Assembly (NCBI RefSeq): GCF_023228165.1
Contig: NZ_JALOBS010000001.1
Span: forward strand, 186,001 to 250,000
Source: Methylomonas sp.
GTDB taxonomy: Bacteria > Pseudomonadota > Gammaproteobacteria > Methylococcales > Methylomonadaceae
Direction: 5' to 3'
DNA length: 64,000 nucleotides
Shown: positions 27,977 through 37,834 of the stretch, piece after piece
Position numbering within the stretch: position 1 is the stretch's first letter
Layout of the letters: every line of letters starts with the position of its first letter
The notes under the pieces: generated by a model
What the model was told of the DNA's origin: nothing
Databases searched by the model: none
The model's input: only the letters and a program-made list of their open reading frames with translations
Made by a program: the position numbers and the translations under genes

Positions 27977-29292
27977 GTTTCCACGCCGCTTTTTGCTTCC
28001 CAAAGTATGTCTCTCAAACTGCGGTCCTGTAAAAAATTCGTGCTATGCTGCGCCAATTCCTGTAGCGTATTTTGCATGGCGGGGCTGGCCTCGATTTGCG
28101 TGGCGGCAATTTTGGGCGTATCGCCAGCCGAACGAATAGCCTGCACGATATCGCGCAAAAAAATGGCATCGGTATCATGGGCCAGCACAAAACGCGAATC
28201 TTCTTCTAGCGTCATCAACAAGCCACTTTGTTGCAGGCAAAGCAAAATATCCGCCACGGCTTCCCAAGGCACATTCACGGCATCCGCCAGATGCTTTAAG
28301 GTAAAGACTTCGCCGCCTTTTAGCTGTTGTTGTCCTATCAGCGCCATCAGCAATACAGCCAATCTTTCCTGACATTGAATACTCAAATGCGGACGGCGTT
28401 TAGCATAGTGCAAGTAGCGTGGATACTGGATATGAAACACAATCACGCTACCCATCAACAAAATCAGCCAACTGATATATAGCCAGATCATGGCCAACAA
28501 AATCACCGCAAAACCGGAGTAAATCGCGCTGTACTGGGCGGAATTAGCAATAAAACGCGCAAACAACACACCGGTGGTCTTCCATGCCAAACCGGCCACC
28601 AGGCCACCGATTAAAGCCGGAACCAGTTTGATTTTGCTATTCGGAATAAATGCATAGGCAAAACTAAAGGCGGCAACGATCAACAGATAAGGTAAGACCA
28701 GCCCGATCATGTAATACGCGGTTCCGAAGGGTTGCATTTGTATCAAACCTCTCACCACTTCAGAATTCCCCATCGAAGCCGTAATGCCCAGCGCGGAAAA
28801 CAAAAAAACCGGGCCAATCAATATCACGCTCAGATAATCGGTAAAACGCCGATATATCGACCGTGGCTTAGTTACCCGCCAAATATGATTAAAACAATCT
28901 TCAATTTGCGCCAGCAAGGATATCGCCGTGTAAAACAGCAACAAAAACCCCAGAAAACCTAATACGCCTACTTTGATGTTTTCCACAAAAAAGATTACGT
29001 TGTCCGTAATTTCCGCGCCTTTTTCACCTAAGGGTTCCAGAAACTTCGACAGTAAAGGTTCAACCTGATTATGCACACCGAAACCTTTAAGAATGGAAAA
29101 GCTCACGGCCAACAGCGGCGCCAATGACAGTAAACTGGTATACACTAGACTCTTGGCACGTTCTTTTAGTCCGCCAGCGTCCATTTCGCGCATCAGCGCA
29201 AAAGACAGCATTCGCAGATAATGGGCTACGGGGTGAAGGTAGGCGAAGATAACCGGAAAGCGGCGTTTCAGGAATGTCATTTTGCTCGTCAA
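27973..29292 (-). CDS. YihY/BrkB-family inner membrane protein
   Basis: A 439-residue protein with six predicted helices in the YihY domain (about 30-290) carrying SLLSLAPLLAVSFSI, WLYISWLILLMGS and KTTGVLFARFI. A C-terminal winged-helix-like part (about 310-430) has FTLKHLADAVNVPWEAVADI. The family was once named RNase BN in error; the function is unknown. It is translationally coupled to the mechanosensitive channel gene. Confidence 0.9.
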   Translation of the reverse strand: MTSKMTFLKRRFPVIFAYLHPVAHYLRMLSFALMREMDAGGLKERAKSLVYTSLLSLAPLLAVSFSILKGFGVHNQVEPLLSKFLEPLGEKGAEITDNVIFFVENIKVGVLGFLGFLLLFYTAISLLAQIEDCFNHIWRVTKPRSIYRRFTDYLSVILIGPVFLFSALGITASMGNSEVVRGLIQMQPFGTAYYMIGLVLPYLLIVAAFSFAYAFIPNSKIKLVPALIGGLVAGLAWKTTGVLFARFIANSAQYSAIYSGFAVILLAMIWLYISWLILLMGSVIVFHIQYPRYLHYAKRRPHLSIQCQERLAVLLMALIGQQQLKGGEVFTLKHLADAVNVPWEAVADILLCLQQSGLLMTLEEDSRFVLAHDTDAIFLRDIVQAIRSAGDTPKIAATQIEASPAMQNTLQELAQHSTNFLQDRSLRDILWEAKSGVET

Positions 29293-29479
29293 AGTAAATA
29301 TATACCTGCTGAATAAAAATAACTATGCTCAATCAAGGATAGTTATTGATTATCTGTTTATGAGGCATTTATTCACTTAAACGCGTCCAATGATCAAACA
29401 TTAGACCTGTCCGGCCACGCAGATAACCATTGTGAGCTTTAACAGGTTTAGGGCGTAGCTGGGTGAATAAAACCAATCG

Positions 29480-30346
29480 TTAACGCAGTAACAATAGCGA
29501 CTTGTGACTCTGGGCGAGCATTTTCACGGTGAAACTACCGAGTAAAAGGTCATGGACGCGGGTATGACTGAAAGCGCCCATAATGGTCAAATCGATATCA
29601 AACCGGTTTTGGTACTCGCACAAGGCCTGCTCGGGATTACCGCTGAGTTTTTGGCTGATCAGTTTTAACCCAGATTCCTGCTTCAACGTATTAGCGGCCT
29701 TTTCCAGCAGCACACCGCCATGGTCATCCTGATTGACGCATACCAAGTGGCACAACAAATCGCGATAAAGCGGACTGCTGGCGACCATATCCACGGCTTT
29801 GTCCGCGGCTTTACTGCCGTCATAAGCAATCATGATACGCTCCGGTACCTTAAACGCGCCATTAACCACTAAAATCGGCTTATGCAATGAGCGAATAATA
29901 GACTCAAGCTTGGCACCGATTTTATCGGGTTGATGTTCGTGCACTTTACCGCGCACACCAATTACCAGCACCCGCAAATATTCTTCCAGCTCTATTAAAG
30001 ACTCCACCAAGCTGCCATGGCGTTGATGTAAATCCGGCTTAACGATGCCCGCCCGCTCGACCCTTTGTTGGGCGGCCCGCATGATCAATTTACCTTGCTG
30101 CAACTTGAGCTTGTTTTGCGCCAATTCCAGCGCAACGATGTCGTGCAATAATTGATCCTGGCTATCCACACCAATATTGCCTGACAAATCCAGCGTGCTA
30201 GCCGTTTCCGGATGATGATCGATGCTATGCATTAGCGTTAATGGCGCATTGACCCGTTGCGCAATCCAGGCTGCGTAATCGCACACCGCCGGCATTAAGC
30301 CGGAGCCATCCACGCAAGCCAGTACCGTATTGTTTTGAACCTGCAT
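29480..30346 (-). CDS. Universal stress protein, tandem UspA domains
   Basis: A 288-residue protein with two UspA domains (about 5-150 and 160-288). The second contains IAYDGSKAADKAVDM and ends GSFTVKMLAQSHKSLLLLR, an ATP-binding-like G-x9-G(S/T) tail; the first has LVIGVRGKVHEHQPDKIG. The ATG overlaps the stop of the upstream SulP gene in TAATG, so they were one operon. SulP-Usp pairs are found widely in proteobacteria; here the transporter is destroyed but this gene is intact. Confidence 0.92.
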   Translation of the reverse strand: MQVQNNTVLACVDGSGLMPAVCDYAAWIAQRVNAPLTLMHSIDHHPETASTLDLSGNIGVDSQDQLLHDIVALELAQNKLKLQQGKLIMRAAQQRVERAGIVKPDLHQRHGSLVESLIELEEYLRVLVIGVRGKVHEHQPDKIGAKLESIIRSLHKPILVVNGAFKVPERIMIAYDGSKAADKAVDMVASSPLYRDLLCHLVCVNQDDHGGVLLEKAANTLKQESGLKLISQKLSGNPEQALCEYQNRFDIDLTIMGAFSHTRVHDLLLGSFTVKMLAQSHKSLLLLR

Positions 30347-31457
30347 TAGTGGCCTCCCATGACTTTTTCAATTTCTTCGGAATTATCGTGTATGTCGAAC
30401 CGGCCGACGATGGTGTTGCTGGCTGCATTGAGCCCGAGCAACTCCACCTGCGCCACTTCGCGGCGAAACACAAGGACGCCAGCTAAAAGTGCCTATCGAT
30501 ACCATGATCATCACCGCTACTAAAGTAGCCATGGGTATCCTGGAAATCCATTCATCCAGAAATACCACCACCATCATCAACAATAAACAATCCGCGAATA
30601 CAGTAGACAAGCGCCCTCGCCCAGCGGATTTGATATTGATTACCGACTGGCCGACCATGCCTCCCAGTAACCCGGCACCGAGATAGGCCAACCCCTGACC
30701 TTTGCATTCCCCGCTTTTGTCGCTACCGGTATCCAACAGTTCATCGATGACGGTGGCTGTCATCAAGGACGCCAGCAAACCCACTGCGGCCAGCGGTACT
30801 GAATACGGTGCGATGATTTGCAAGGTTTCCTGGTTCAATGGCACTTGCGACTGAACACCAGTAAAGTATCGGGCAACTCGCCCATGTCACCCACGACGCG
30901 AATATCAAGCCCAAAAACCACCGCTACCGCTGTCATCGAGACGATGCATACAACGACGAAGGCAACAATCTCCCAATGACCGGCAGCTAAGGAAACAGGT
31001 AAATAATGCCAAGACCGGCTGCCGTCATCGCATAGACAGGCTAGCTGACATGGGTTAATTCGGGCACCTGGGCCATGAAAATCAGGATAGCCAAGGTATT
31101 GACAAACCCGGTCACCACCGAGCGGGACACAAAGCCCATTAAACTACCCAATTTCAGGTAACCGCCAATCAGTTGCAGTATACCGGTCAACAGACTGGCC
31201 GCCAGCAAATATTGCAGGCCGTATTCCTTGACCGAGATCACCATCAACAGAGCCATCGCCCCGGTTGCCGCGGAAATCATACCCGACCTGCAGCGCACGA
31301 CCGCCGAAATTACCGCGATACATAACGCCCCATATAAACCGACCTTAGGATCGACACCGGCAATAAGGAAAAAGGCAATGGTTTCCGGAATCAGCGCCGG
31401 CGCCACGACCAGCCCCGTCGGCAAGTCGCCCGCCGCGCAAATTACCGAGCCAATCTA
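30346..31457 (-). pseudogene. SulP-family anion transporter, multiply frameshifted
   Basis: Pieces of one SulP gene lie in order on the minus strand. WLGNLRG at about 31455 changes frame by one base into DLPTGLVVAPALIPETIAFF and GVDPKVGLYGA; the frame stops after QVPELTHVS at 31041. Fragments such as AAGLGIIYLFP and GLDIRVVGDMGELPDTL continue in other frames up to the open part 30383-30844 (QGLAYLGAGLLGGMVGQSVI, GRGRLSTVFADCLLL). The end is REVAQVELLGLNAASNTIVG, the tail of the STAS domain; most of STAS is deleted. No start codon is found before WLGN. A former bicarbonate or sulfate transporter, now nonfunctional. Confidence 0.88.
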
Positions 31458-31547
31458 GTTTATTGGATTAAAAAAGCATCGACTTCCTATCGATATATCA
31501 GCGTTAGTAATTCAGTCTGTTTTGTAACGCAGCTACGTTTTCATGCT

Positions 31548-34166
31548 TCATTTGTAACCGATTTTAGTCGCCATGGCCGGCAATACCAGCATGCTGCACA
31601 CGATCATCAACGAAATACCGATCGCTAACAGTAAACCCATGCTTGCGGTACCGGCATGAGTATTGAACGCCAGGCTAGAAAAGCTGCATAAAGTCGTCAA
31701 GGCGCTATAAAACACGCCGCGCGCGGCACTGGTTTGCAATAACTGATTTTGAATTTCCTGGTGTCGAAGCCTATGCACGATGTGAATACCACTATCGACT
31801 CCCATGCCAAGCAATAACGGTAAAACAATGATATTGGCGAAATTAAACGGGTTATGCAGCAGCACATTGCAGGCCCCGGTCAGCAATGCCGCCAATAACA
31901 AGGGAGTTACCACTAAAACAGTGGTTTTTAAACAGCGCGTGACGACCAATAACAACAGCACAATCATCACCAACGCACCTGAGAACGCTTCGATAAATGC
32001 ATCGACTATGGCTTGACCGGAAGTCACATCGCCAATCGGCAAGCCGAATGATTTAGGATAGGTGTCCAAAATATCCTTCACGAATTGCTTCAAATATTCC
32101 GGGTTATTCAAATCCTGCTTGGGTAACACCAACACCCTATATACACCATCCGCACTCACCCATTGCGACTTCACTTCCTGTGGGAGATCGTCAATTCCGA
32201 ATTCAGTGGCGGACAGACCGTCGCGCAGCATCAACATGGTATGCGGCAACAACCTCAGCACACTATCCTCCAAGCGGGCGTATATATCGGCCGAATTGTG
32301 CTGTGCGTCGGCGTAGAGCAGAAACGCCCCCACATCCTGATACAGCTTCTGCAGCACCGTTATATCAACCGACTGCACAGGCTGCTCGATCGCTTTTTGC
32401 AGGGTGCCCTGCAACTTAAGTAACGCCGCCCGTAAATCCGATTTTTCCGGTTTTTCGGTAAATCGGTTCAACTGTACCGGCATGATCAGATTGAGATTAT
32501 CGATGATCTCAAGCTTTTCTTCCTGTTGCTCCGGCACCAAGCTACTCAGCGTAATAGTTTCATATACACTAGGTAATTTAGCGAATCGAGTCGCTAACTC
32601 GTTAGCATGCGCCAGACTGTCGGTTAATGCCGATGTCGCAAACGGCGAATCGGTTTGGCTACGCAATAATTTTTTAAACGCGATGACGGACTGGGTATTG
32701 GGATCTCGTATATTGATCGGGTTGGAATCGAAACTTAATTGCGTTAACTCCGCACCCGCCAGCAAGGCCAACAATACGGCGGCAATCAAAATACCCTTAG
32801 CATGACGAAACGGAAATAGATAAACCCACAGAGGTAATAAGGTCTTGCCGTTGGCGGGTAACGGTTTAATTGGCAACAGTTTTAATAATGCCGGCAACAA
32901 ACTTAAAGAGACCAGCAAACCGATAAAAATTCCGCCGCCGGAGATAATACCTAACTCCGACACACCTTTGAAGTCGGTTGGAATAAAGGCAAAAAAACCG
33001 ATCGCCGTAGTTAACGCGCATAAAAACAAGGAGCGGCCAACAGTCTTCATACTGCTTAATATAGCTTGCTCGGTAGACAGGCTTTGTTGGCGGTATTCCT
33101 GATAACGCAAACATAGATGGGTGGCAAAATCCACGCCCAAACCGATATAAAGTACCGCGAACGCCACCGAGATTAGATTCAAATGCCCTACCGATAAAGC
33201 GGCAAAACCGGCGGTTAACATCAAACCGACAATCAATGCTATAACGGTCACCAACAATAAACGTAACGAACGCAAACCTATCCATAACGCTGAACAGACC
33301 AGAAACAAAGAAACGATACTAGAGATGATCATGTCTTTGTTTACGGTTTCCACCTCTTCATGTTCCAAGGCGACTTCACCGGTAAAACTCAAGCTCACAC
33401 CCGGAAACTGTTCAGCCATGCTGTCGGCCAATTCACGCAAATATTGCATGGGCTTGCTGGCCGGCATCAATTGTTTGAAGTCCAGATGTACGCGGGTAAT
33501 CACCAAGCGCCGGGTTTGGTCGTCACCGAAGCTTTTTTCGGTCAATAGCTGCTGCCAGGAAAGATAATGCGTTTGTCCTGCCTTAACAGCTAGCATAGAC
33601 TGGTCTATGGCATTCAACAACGGCTCCTGCGGCATGGCCAAATCCTGTTCCTGCCCTTGCAGGGCCAAGTCAATGATGTCCATTAAACCGGCAAAGTGAT
33701 AATGCGCGGATAAATAGCCAATAAACGGCTGAGCATCCACCATTTTATCGGACAGCGTTTCCAACTCGTCAAGACTCAGGTAAAGAAAACCTTGTTGGCG
33801 AAAAAACGCGTTATCGACCGGAATATAGGCCGAATCAAACAAGCTTTTTTGGGCTTGCAAATGTGCTTCAATAAACCGTGCCGCTTCGGAGGTTTGCTCC
33901 GGTGTCGGCGATTCCACCACCACAATAATGGCTGAAGCATCCTGCGGAAAAGCTTTGTCTAACTGGGCCCGTATCTTGATAAACGGTAAATCCTGCGATA
34001 ACAAATCACTGGTATTAGTATTAATACCCAAATGTTCACGCGTGTAAATTACACTACCAACACTCAGCAGCGTAAACAGTAACAGCACTAACCAGGGAAA
34101 TCGGATAGGTAATGCGGATAGAAACGATAATAAACGAATTTTTATCGATGTAGCAGCAAGAGGCAT
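31548..34166 (-). CDS. hpnN: HpnN-like RND/MMPL transporter (hopanoid-associated)
   Basis: An 872-residue protein from ATG 34166 (MPLAATSIKIRLLSFL); a TTG extension to 34211 is possible. It has the RND layout of 12 helices in two halves, each with a large periplasmic loop: an N-terminal helix, a loop starting HLGINTNTSDLLSQ, then helices around 290-440, a second helix at about 470, a second loop and helices from about 730. GLGVDFATHLCLRYQEYRQ and GMGVDSGIHIVHRLRHQE are the paired conserved motifs. HpnN moves hopanoids to the outer membrane in studied bacteria. No other hopanoid gene is next to it, so the name rests on similarity. Confidence 0.8.
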   Translation of the reverse strand: MPLAATSIKIRLLSFLSALPIRFPWLVLLLFTLLSVGSVIYTREHLGINTNTSDLLSQDLPFIKIRAQLDKAFPQDASAIIVVVESPTPEQTSEAARFIEAHLQAQKSLFDSAYIPVDNAFFRQQGFLYLSLDELETLSDKMVDAQPFIGYLSAHYHFAGLMDIIDLALQGQEQDLAMPQEPLLNAIDQSMLAVKAGQTHYLSWQQLLTEKSFGDDQTRRLVITRVHLDFKQLMPASKPMQYLRELADSMAEQFPGVSLSFTGEVALEHEEVETVNKDMIISSIVSLFLVCSALWIGLRSLRLLLVTVIALIVGLMLTAGFAALSVGHLNLISVAFAVLYIGLGVDFATHLCLRYQEYRQQSLSTEQAILSSMKTVGRSLFLCALTTAIGFFAFIPTDFKGVSELGIISGGGIFIGLLVSLSLLPALLKLLPIKPLPANGKTLLPLWVYLFPFRHAKGILIAAVLLALLAGAELTQLSFDSNPINIRDPNTQSVIAFKKLLRSQTDSPFATSALTDSLAHANELATRFAKLPSVYETITLSSLVPEQQEEKLEIIDNLNLIMPVQLNRFTEKPEKSDLRAALLKLQGTLQKAIEQPVQSVDITVLQKLYQDVGAFLLYADAQHNSADIYARLEDSVLRLLPHTMLMLRDGLSATEFGIDDLPQEVKSQWVSADGVYRVLVLPKQDLNNPEYLKQFVKDILDTYPKSFGLPIGDVTSGQAIVDAFIEAFSGALVMIVLLLLVVTRCLKTTVLVVTPLLLAALLTGACNVLLHNPFNFANIIVLPLLLGMGVDSGIHIVHRLRHQEIQNQLLQTSAARGVFYSALTTLCSFSSLAFNTHAGTASMGLLLAIGISLMIVCSMLVLPAMATKIGYK

Positions 34167-34420
34167 AGTTTTGAATTGCTTAAAATGGCTGTTTAATGAG
34201 GGAATCGTCAATGCTTGCCGTTAATGAGCAAACACGCTGTTCCGATAATAGACGAGGAAGCTTAAATTTCACTTTTTTCCAATACTGCTGGGGTATAACC
34301 TCAACTAGAAGCTAGCGATTGGAAAATCGAGCGGCCATTATATGCAATAACTACGGTTTAGACCCGGAATACAGTCAATTTAAAAGACTAACTCCTTGTA
34401 GAACTTTGTATTGATCAGAG

Positions 34421-34446
34421 GCCGAGGTGGCTTTTACCACCTCGGC
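34421..34446 (-). terminator. Strong hairpin after the lipoprotein gene
   Basis: Arms GCCGAGGTGG and CCACCTCGGC with a 6-base loop lie 32 bases behind the lipoprotein stop. No proper T run follows on either strand, so termination is plausible but not certain. Confidence 0.6.
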
Positions 34447-34477
34447 GGATAAATTTAAAAGTATTTGGAAGGCTCCA

Positions 34478-34819
34478 TTATTTGGTGTTTGGGAAGCGCA
34501 ATTGATATTGACGCTCGCTTTCCGTCATTTGCTTACGGCCTTCCTCCACCAATGCCTGGCCGTCACTGACTTTGTCTTCTCCTTTGCGCATATCATCGCG
34601 AGCGTCTTTGATTAACGCATTGCCGTCCTTGATTAATTTTTCGCCTTTCGCGACTTTTTTGGAACCCGCCTCCCACTGCTCGCCCAGAACCGCAGTACCG
34701 GAACTTTGTTGAATCATACGCTCGCCTACGGTAGGCTGACTGGAGCAACCAACCAGGCTACTCATAGCAAGCAACACACCTGACATAACAACGAAATGTA
34801 AATTAATGTTTCTTTTCAT
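34478..34819 (-). CDS. Small outer-membrane-type lipoprotein with helical repeats
   Basis: A 113-residue protein with a type II signal peptide; the lipobox is LVGC at 22-25 so Cys25 would be lipidated, and Ser follows it, which favours outer-membrane sorting. The mature part is helical, with short repeats KGEKLIKDGNALIKDARDDM and KGEDKVSDGQALVEEG, resembling small coiled-coil lipoproteins of the Lpp/SlyB kind without clear homology. It is monocistronic, with a hairpin behind it. Confidence 0.75.
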   Translation of the reverse strand: MKRNINLHFVVMSGVLLAMSSLVGCSSQPTVGERMIQQSSGTAVLGEQWEAGSKKVAKGEKLIKDGNALIKDARDDMRKGEDKVSDGQALVEEGRKQMTESERQYQLRFPNTK

Positions 34820-34993
34820 AGCAACACCCTATGTGGTTTAGTTAAAAAAGCTTATGGATCATTGCCGGCTCAACTGTTGAACCGAAGTAGTGTTTTCAAT
34901 AAGCCAGGAAAGCCGTACAAATAATTGAACGTTGATTAATAATACCAAGCTTTTAATTTTTTGCAAGCCTTTATCTAACCTTACTTGTTGATA

Positions 34994-36058
34994 ATGTTTG
35001 GATTTAAACAAAACCCGGAAACGCGAATAATGGAAATTCAAGTCGCTAGAACCGAAATTGCCCGCAATGCGCAATTCGACAAGGCATTTATTATTATGAA
35101 TGCGCTAGCGGCGATCATTGCTTCCTATGCCTTGTTAGCCGACAGCTCGTCCGGCGTAATCGGCGCCATGCTGGTCGCCATGCTGTTGAGCCCAATCGCG
35201 GGCGTATCGTTAGCTTTGGTGGATGGCGATTCTCTATTGTTCCGGCAGTCCCTGCTGTCGCTGGGCGGCGGGATTGGCATTGTAGTTTTATGTGCGTTGG
35301 TCGTCGGTTTAATACATACCGAAATCCCGGCAGGTAAGGAGCTATTAGGTCGTACTCATCCTAATTATCTGGATTTAATGATTGCTTTAGCGGGTGGAGC
35401 TGTCGGCGCGTATGCGGTTATTTCGCCGCGTATCGTCAACGCCGTAGTGGGCGTAGCCATTGCTACCGCTTTAGTACCGCCGCTTTGTACCGGCACTATT
35501 TTTGCCGCCCGTGGCGAATGGGATAACGCCGGTGGCGCCTACTTACTGGCATTTGCAAATATCGTTGCCATACAATTTTCGTCGTCTATCGTTTTATGGC
35601 TAGCCGGATTCCATCAATCCCTGGACAGGTTTTATCGCAATAAAAAAGTAGTTTGGCTCAATGCTGTCAGTTTTTTACTGATTGGCTTGTTGTTTACCGC
35701 GTTAGGCGCCAACACCAAGATGGTAATCACGCAAATACTTTATGAAACCAACGTCCGTAAAGCCTTACGGCAAGAAATCAAACGCTATCCAGGCGCTTAT
35801 ATGAGCGAAGCCAGAATCAATCAGGAGGACGGCAAAAATCTTGTTCGTATTGTGGTGCGCAGCCCGCACGCATTTTCGGCGAAACAAGTCGGCGGCATAG
35901 AATCCAAACTACCTCCGCCGCCCAACACCTTACCTACCGAATTGCGTTTACGGCATATCATGGTAGAAGTGATGACGAAAGAAGGTTCTAAATTCGATAT
36001 AAAGATGAGTGAGGTCGCGCCTGAAATTCAAGAGATTGAAAGCGCTGAACCACCGTGA
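34994..36058 (+). CDS. DUF389 (TIGR00341) membrane protein
   Basis: A 354-residue protein starting at ATG 34994; upstream TTG codons at 34985 and 34988 are alternatives. Six to seven helices span about 30-240, with conserved GAMLVAMLLSPIAGVSLAL, LMIALAGGAVGAYAV and VGVAIATALVPPLCTGT. The soluble C-terminal part (about 250-354) has no named domain. The function of the family is unknown. It is divergent from the lipoprotein gene and followed 45 bases later by tamA. Confidence 0.87.
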   Translation: MFGFKQNPETRIMEIQVARTEIARNAQFDKAFIIMNALAAIIASYALLADSSSGVIGAMLVAMLLSPIAGVSLALVDGDSLLFRQSLLSLGGGIGIVVLCALVVGLIHTEIPAGKELLGRTHPNYLDLMIALAGGAVGAYAVISPRIVNAVVGVAIATALVPPLCTGTIFAARGEWDNAGGAYLLAFANIVAIQFSSSIVLWLAGFHQSLDRFYRNKKVVWLNAVSFLLIGLLFTALGANTKMVITQILYETNVRKALRQEIKRYPGAYMSEARINQEDGKNLVRIVVRSPHAFSAKQVGGIESKLPPPPNTLPTELRLRHIMVEVMTKEGSKFDIKMSEVAPEIQEIESAEPP

Positions 36059-36103
36059 GAAAGTTAATGTCAGACTGCGATATGTAATCAATCCACACAA
36101 CAC

Positions 36104-37834
36104 ATGCACATCATTCAGCGACTAATTCGCCTAACAGGTTTAATAATCTTACTTTGTTCTTCTTTGCCTGCTGTGGCGGAAGTCAACCTCTCGGGTTTAT
36201 CCGACGAAGCTGAAACCAATGTAAAACTCACCCTGTCTTTGGAGCAAGAAGCCTGCGACAGTCCCGAATGGAAAATAGGTCAGCTATTCGTCAAAGCCGC
36301 TCAGGAAATTGACTTAGCCCTGCGCGCCCTGGGCTATTACCATGCCGTCAACACTAAACAACTGCAATTCGACGACAGATGTTGGCATGCGCAATTTGAT
36401 ATACACAGCGGCCCGCAAATCATTGTGGACAGTATAGAAATCGTATTGGAAGGTGATGCCGACAAGGACGAAAAATTTAACAAGCTGTGCGAGAAGCTAC
36501 GCAGCGACGTCGGCATGGGCCTGAATCACGGCCGCTATGAATCCATGAAAAGCCGGATAGAATCTATGGCCATGGAACGCGGCTATTTCGAAGGCCGTTT
36601 TCTGGAAAAAACCTTACTCGTAAACAAGCCGCAAAACACTGCACAAATCCGTTTAGTATACGATGCGGGCCAGCGGGTGTTTTTCGGCGATATCGACATC
36701 GATCAGGACATCCTTGACCCCGACTTTGTACAAAAATTTATTAGCGTCGAACCCGACGCATATTACACCAGCACTCAATTGGCGAAAACACATAACACTT
36801 TATCGAAAAGCGGTTATTTTGAGATGGTGGATATTCATCCTGAACTGGAACAAATCAAGCAAAATCGGGTGCCCATCAGCTTGAAGCTCTATCCCAAAAA
36901 GACCCACCATTACAGCTTTGGCTTGGGTTACGACACGGATAAGGGGCCGTTACTGGCCGCGTCTTATATGAATCGCCGGCTCAACCGTCGGGGTCATTTT
37001 TTCAATGCCGATATTGACCTGTCGCCGGTATTATCCACCGCAACGGCTGAATACAGCGTGCCGCTGGAAAACCCGGTCAGCGATTTTTTCAGCTTTGGCG
37101 GCGGTCTGAAACGCGAAGACACCGATAGCTATAAATCCTTGTCCGGCAAGCTATCGGCACGTTTAAAACACGCCTTCGATAGCGGCTGGAAACAAACCTT
37201 GTTCGTGGATTCCGTATATGAAAGTTTTACCGCCGACTCGAAAAAAGACAGCACGCTGCTGCTGTTACCCGGCGGTAGTTGGTTGCGCTCGGTGGCGGAC
37301 AATCCGCTACGCCCTACCCGCGGCTACCGGCTGGAACTCAACCTGACCGGCAGCTATAAAAACCCCATCTCCGACATCAGCATGGCGCAGGGTTCGATAG
37401 CGGCGGTTTGGACGCATCCGCTTCCCTGGCAGGCCCGTATCATCACGCGCGCGGAACAAGGCGCCACCCTCGTGGATAATTTCGATAAATTACCGACCAG
37501 CTACCGTTATTATGCCGGCGGCATGAACAGCATACGCGGCTATTCGTATAAAGAACTGGGCCCCAAGGATGCACAAGGCCACGTGATCGGCGGCCGTTTT
37601 CTTAGCGTGGTCAGCATTGAATACGAACAATCCATTTTGGACGACTGGGGAGTGGCAGCGTTTATCGACGGCGGCAATGCCTATAACTTGGATAATATCG
37701 AAATAAAGGCCGGCGCCGGTTTGGGCGCGCGTTGGTATTCGCCGATCGGTTTAATCCGGGTCGACGTGGCCGTTCCGCTCAGCGAATCCGATTCATCGTT
37801 TCAATTTCATTTTGCCGCCGGCACCCGCTTATGA
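36104..37834 (+). CDS. tamA: TamA, Omp85-family outer membrane assembly subunit
   Basis: A 576-residue protein with a signal peptide ending near PAVAE (residue 24), three POTRA domains (about 28-260) and a C-terminal 16-strand barrel with SFGLGYDTDKGPLLAASYMN, the G-RGY segment MNSIRGYSYKELGP and a final strand FQFHFAAGTRL. Length fits TamA (not BamA, which is longer). TamA works with TamB in inserting outer membrane proteins and, in recent models, lipid transport. The tamB start overlaps the stop in ATGA. Confidence 0.95.
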   Translation: MHIIQRLIRLTGLIILLCSSLPAVAEVNLSGLSDEAETNVKLTLSLEQEACDSPEWKIGQLFVKAAQEIDLALRALGYYHAVNTKQLQFDDRCWHAQFDIHSGPQIIVDSIEIVLEGDADKDEKFNKLCEKLRSDVGMGLNHGRYESMKSRIESMAMERGYFEGRFLEKTLLVNKPQNTAQIRLVYDAGQRVFFGDIDIDQDILDPDFVQKFISVEPDAYYTSTQLAKTHNTLSKSGYFEMVDIHPELEQIKQNRVPISLKLYPKKTHHYSFGLGYDTDKGPLLAASYMNRRLNRRGHFFNADIDLSPVLSTATAEYSVPLENPVSDFFSFGGGLKREDTDSYKSLSGKLSARLKHAFDSGWKQTLFVDSVYESFTADSKKDSTLLLLPGGSWLRSVADNPLRPTRGYRLELNLTGSYKNPISDISMAQGSIAAVWTHPLPWQARIITRAEQGATLVDNFDKLPTSYRYYAGGMNSIRGYSYKELGPKDAQGHVIGGRFLSVVSIEYEQSILDDWGVAAFIDGGNAYNLDNIEIKAGAGLGARWYSPIGLIRVDVAVPLSESDSSFQFHFAAGTRL

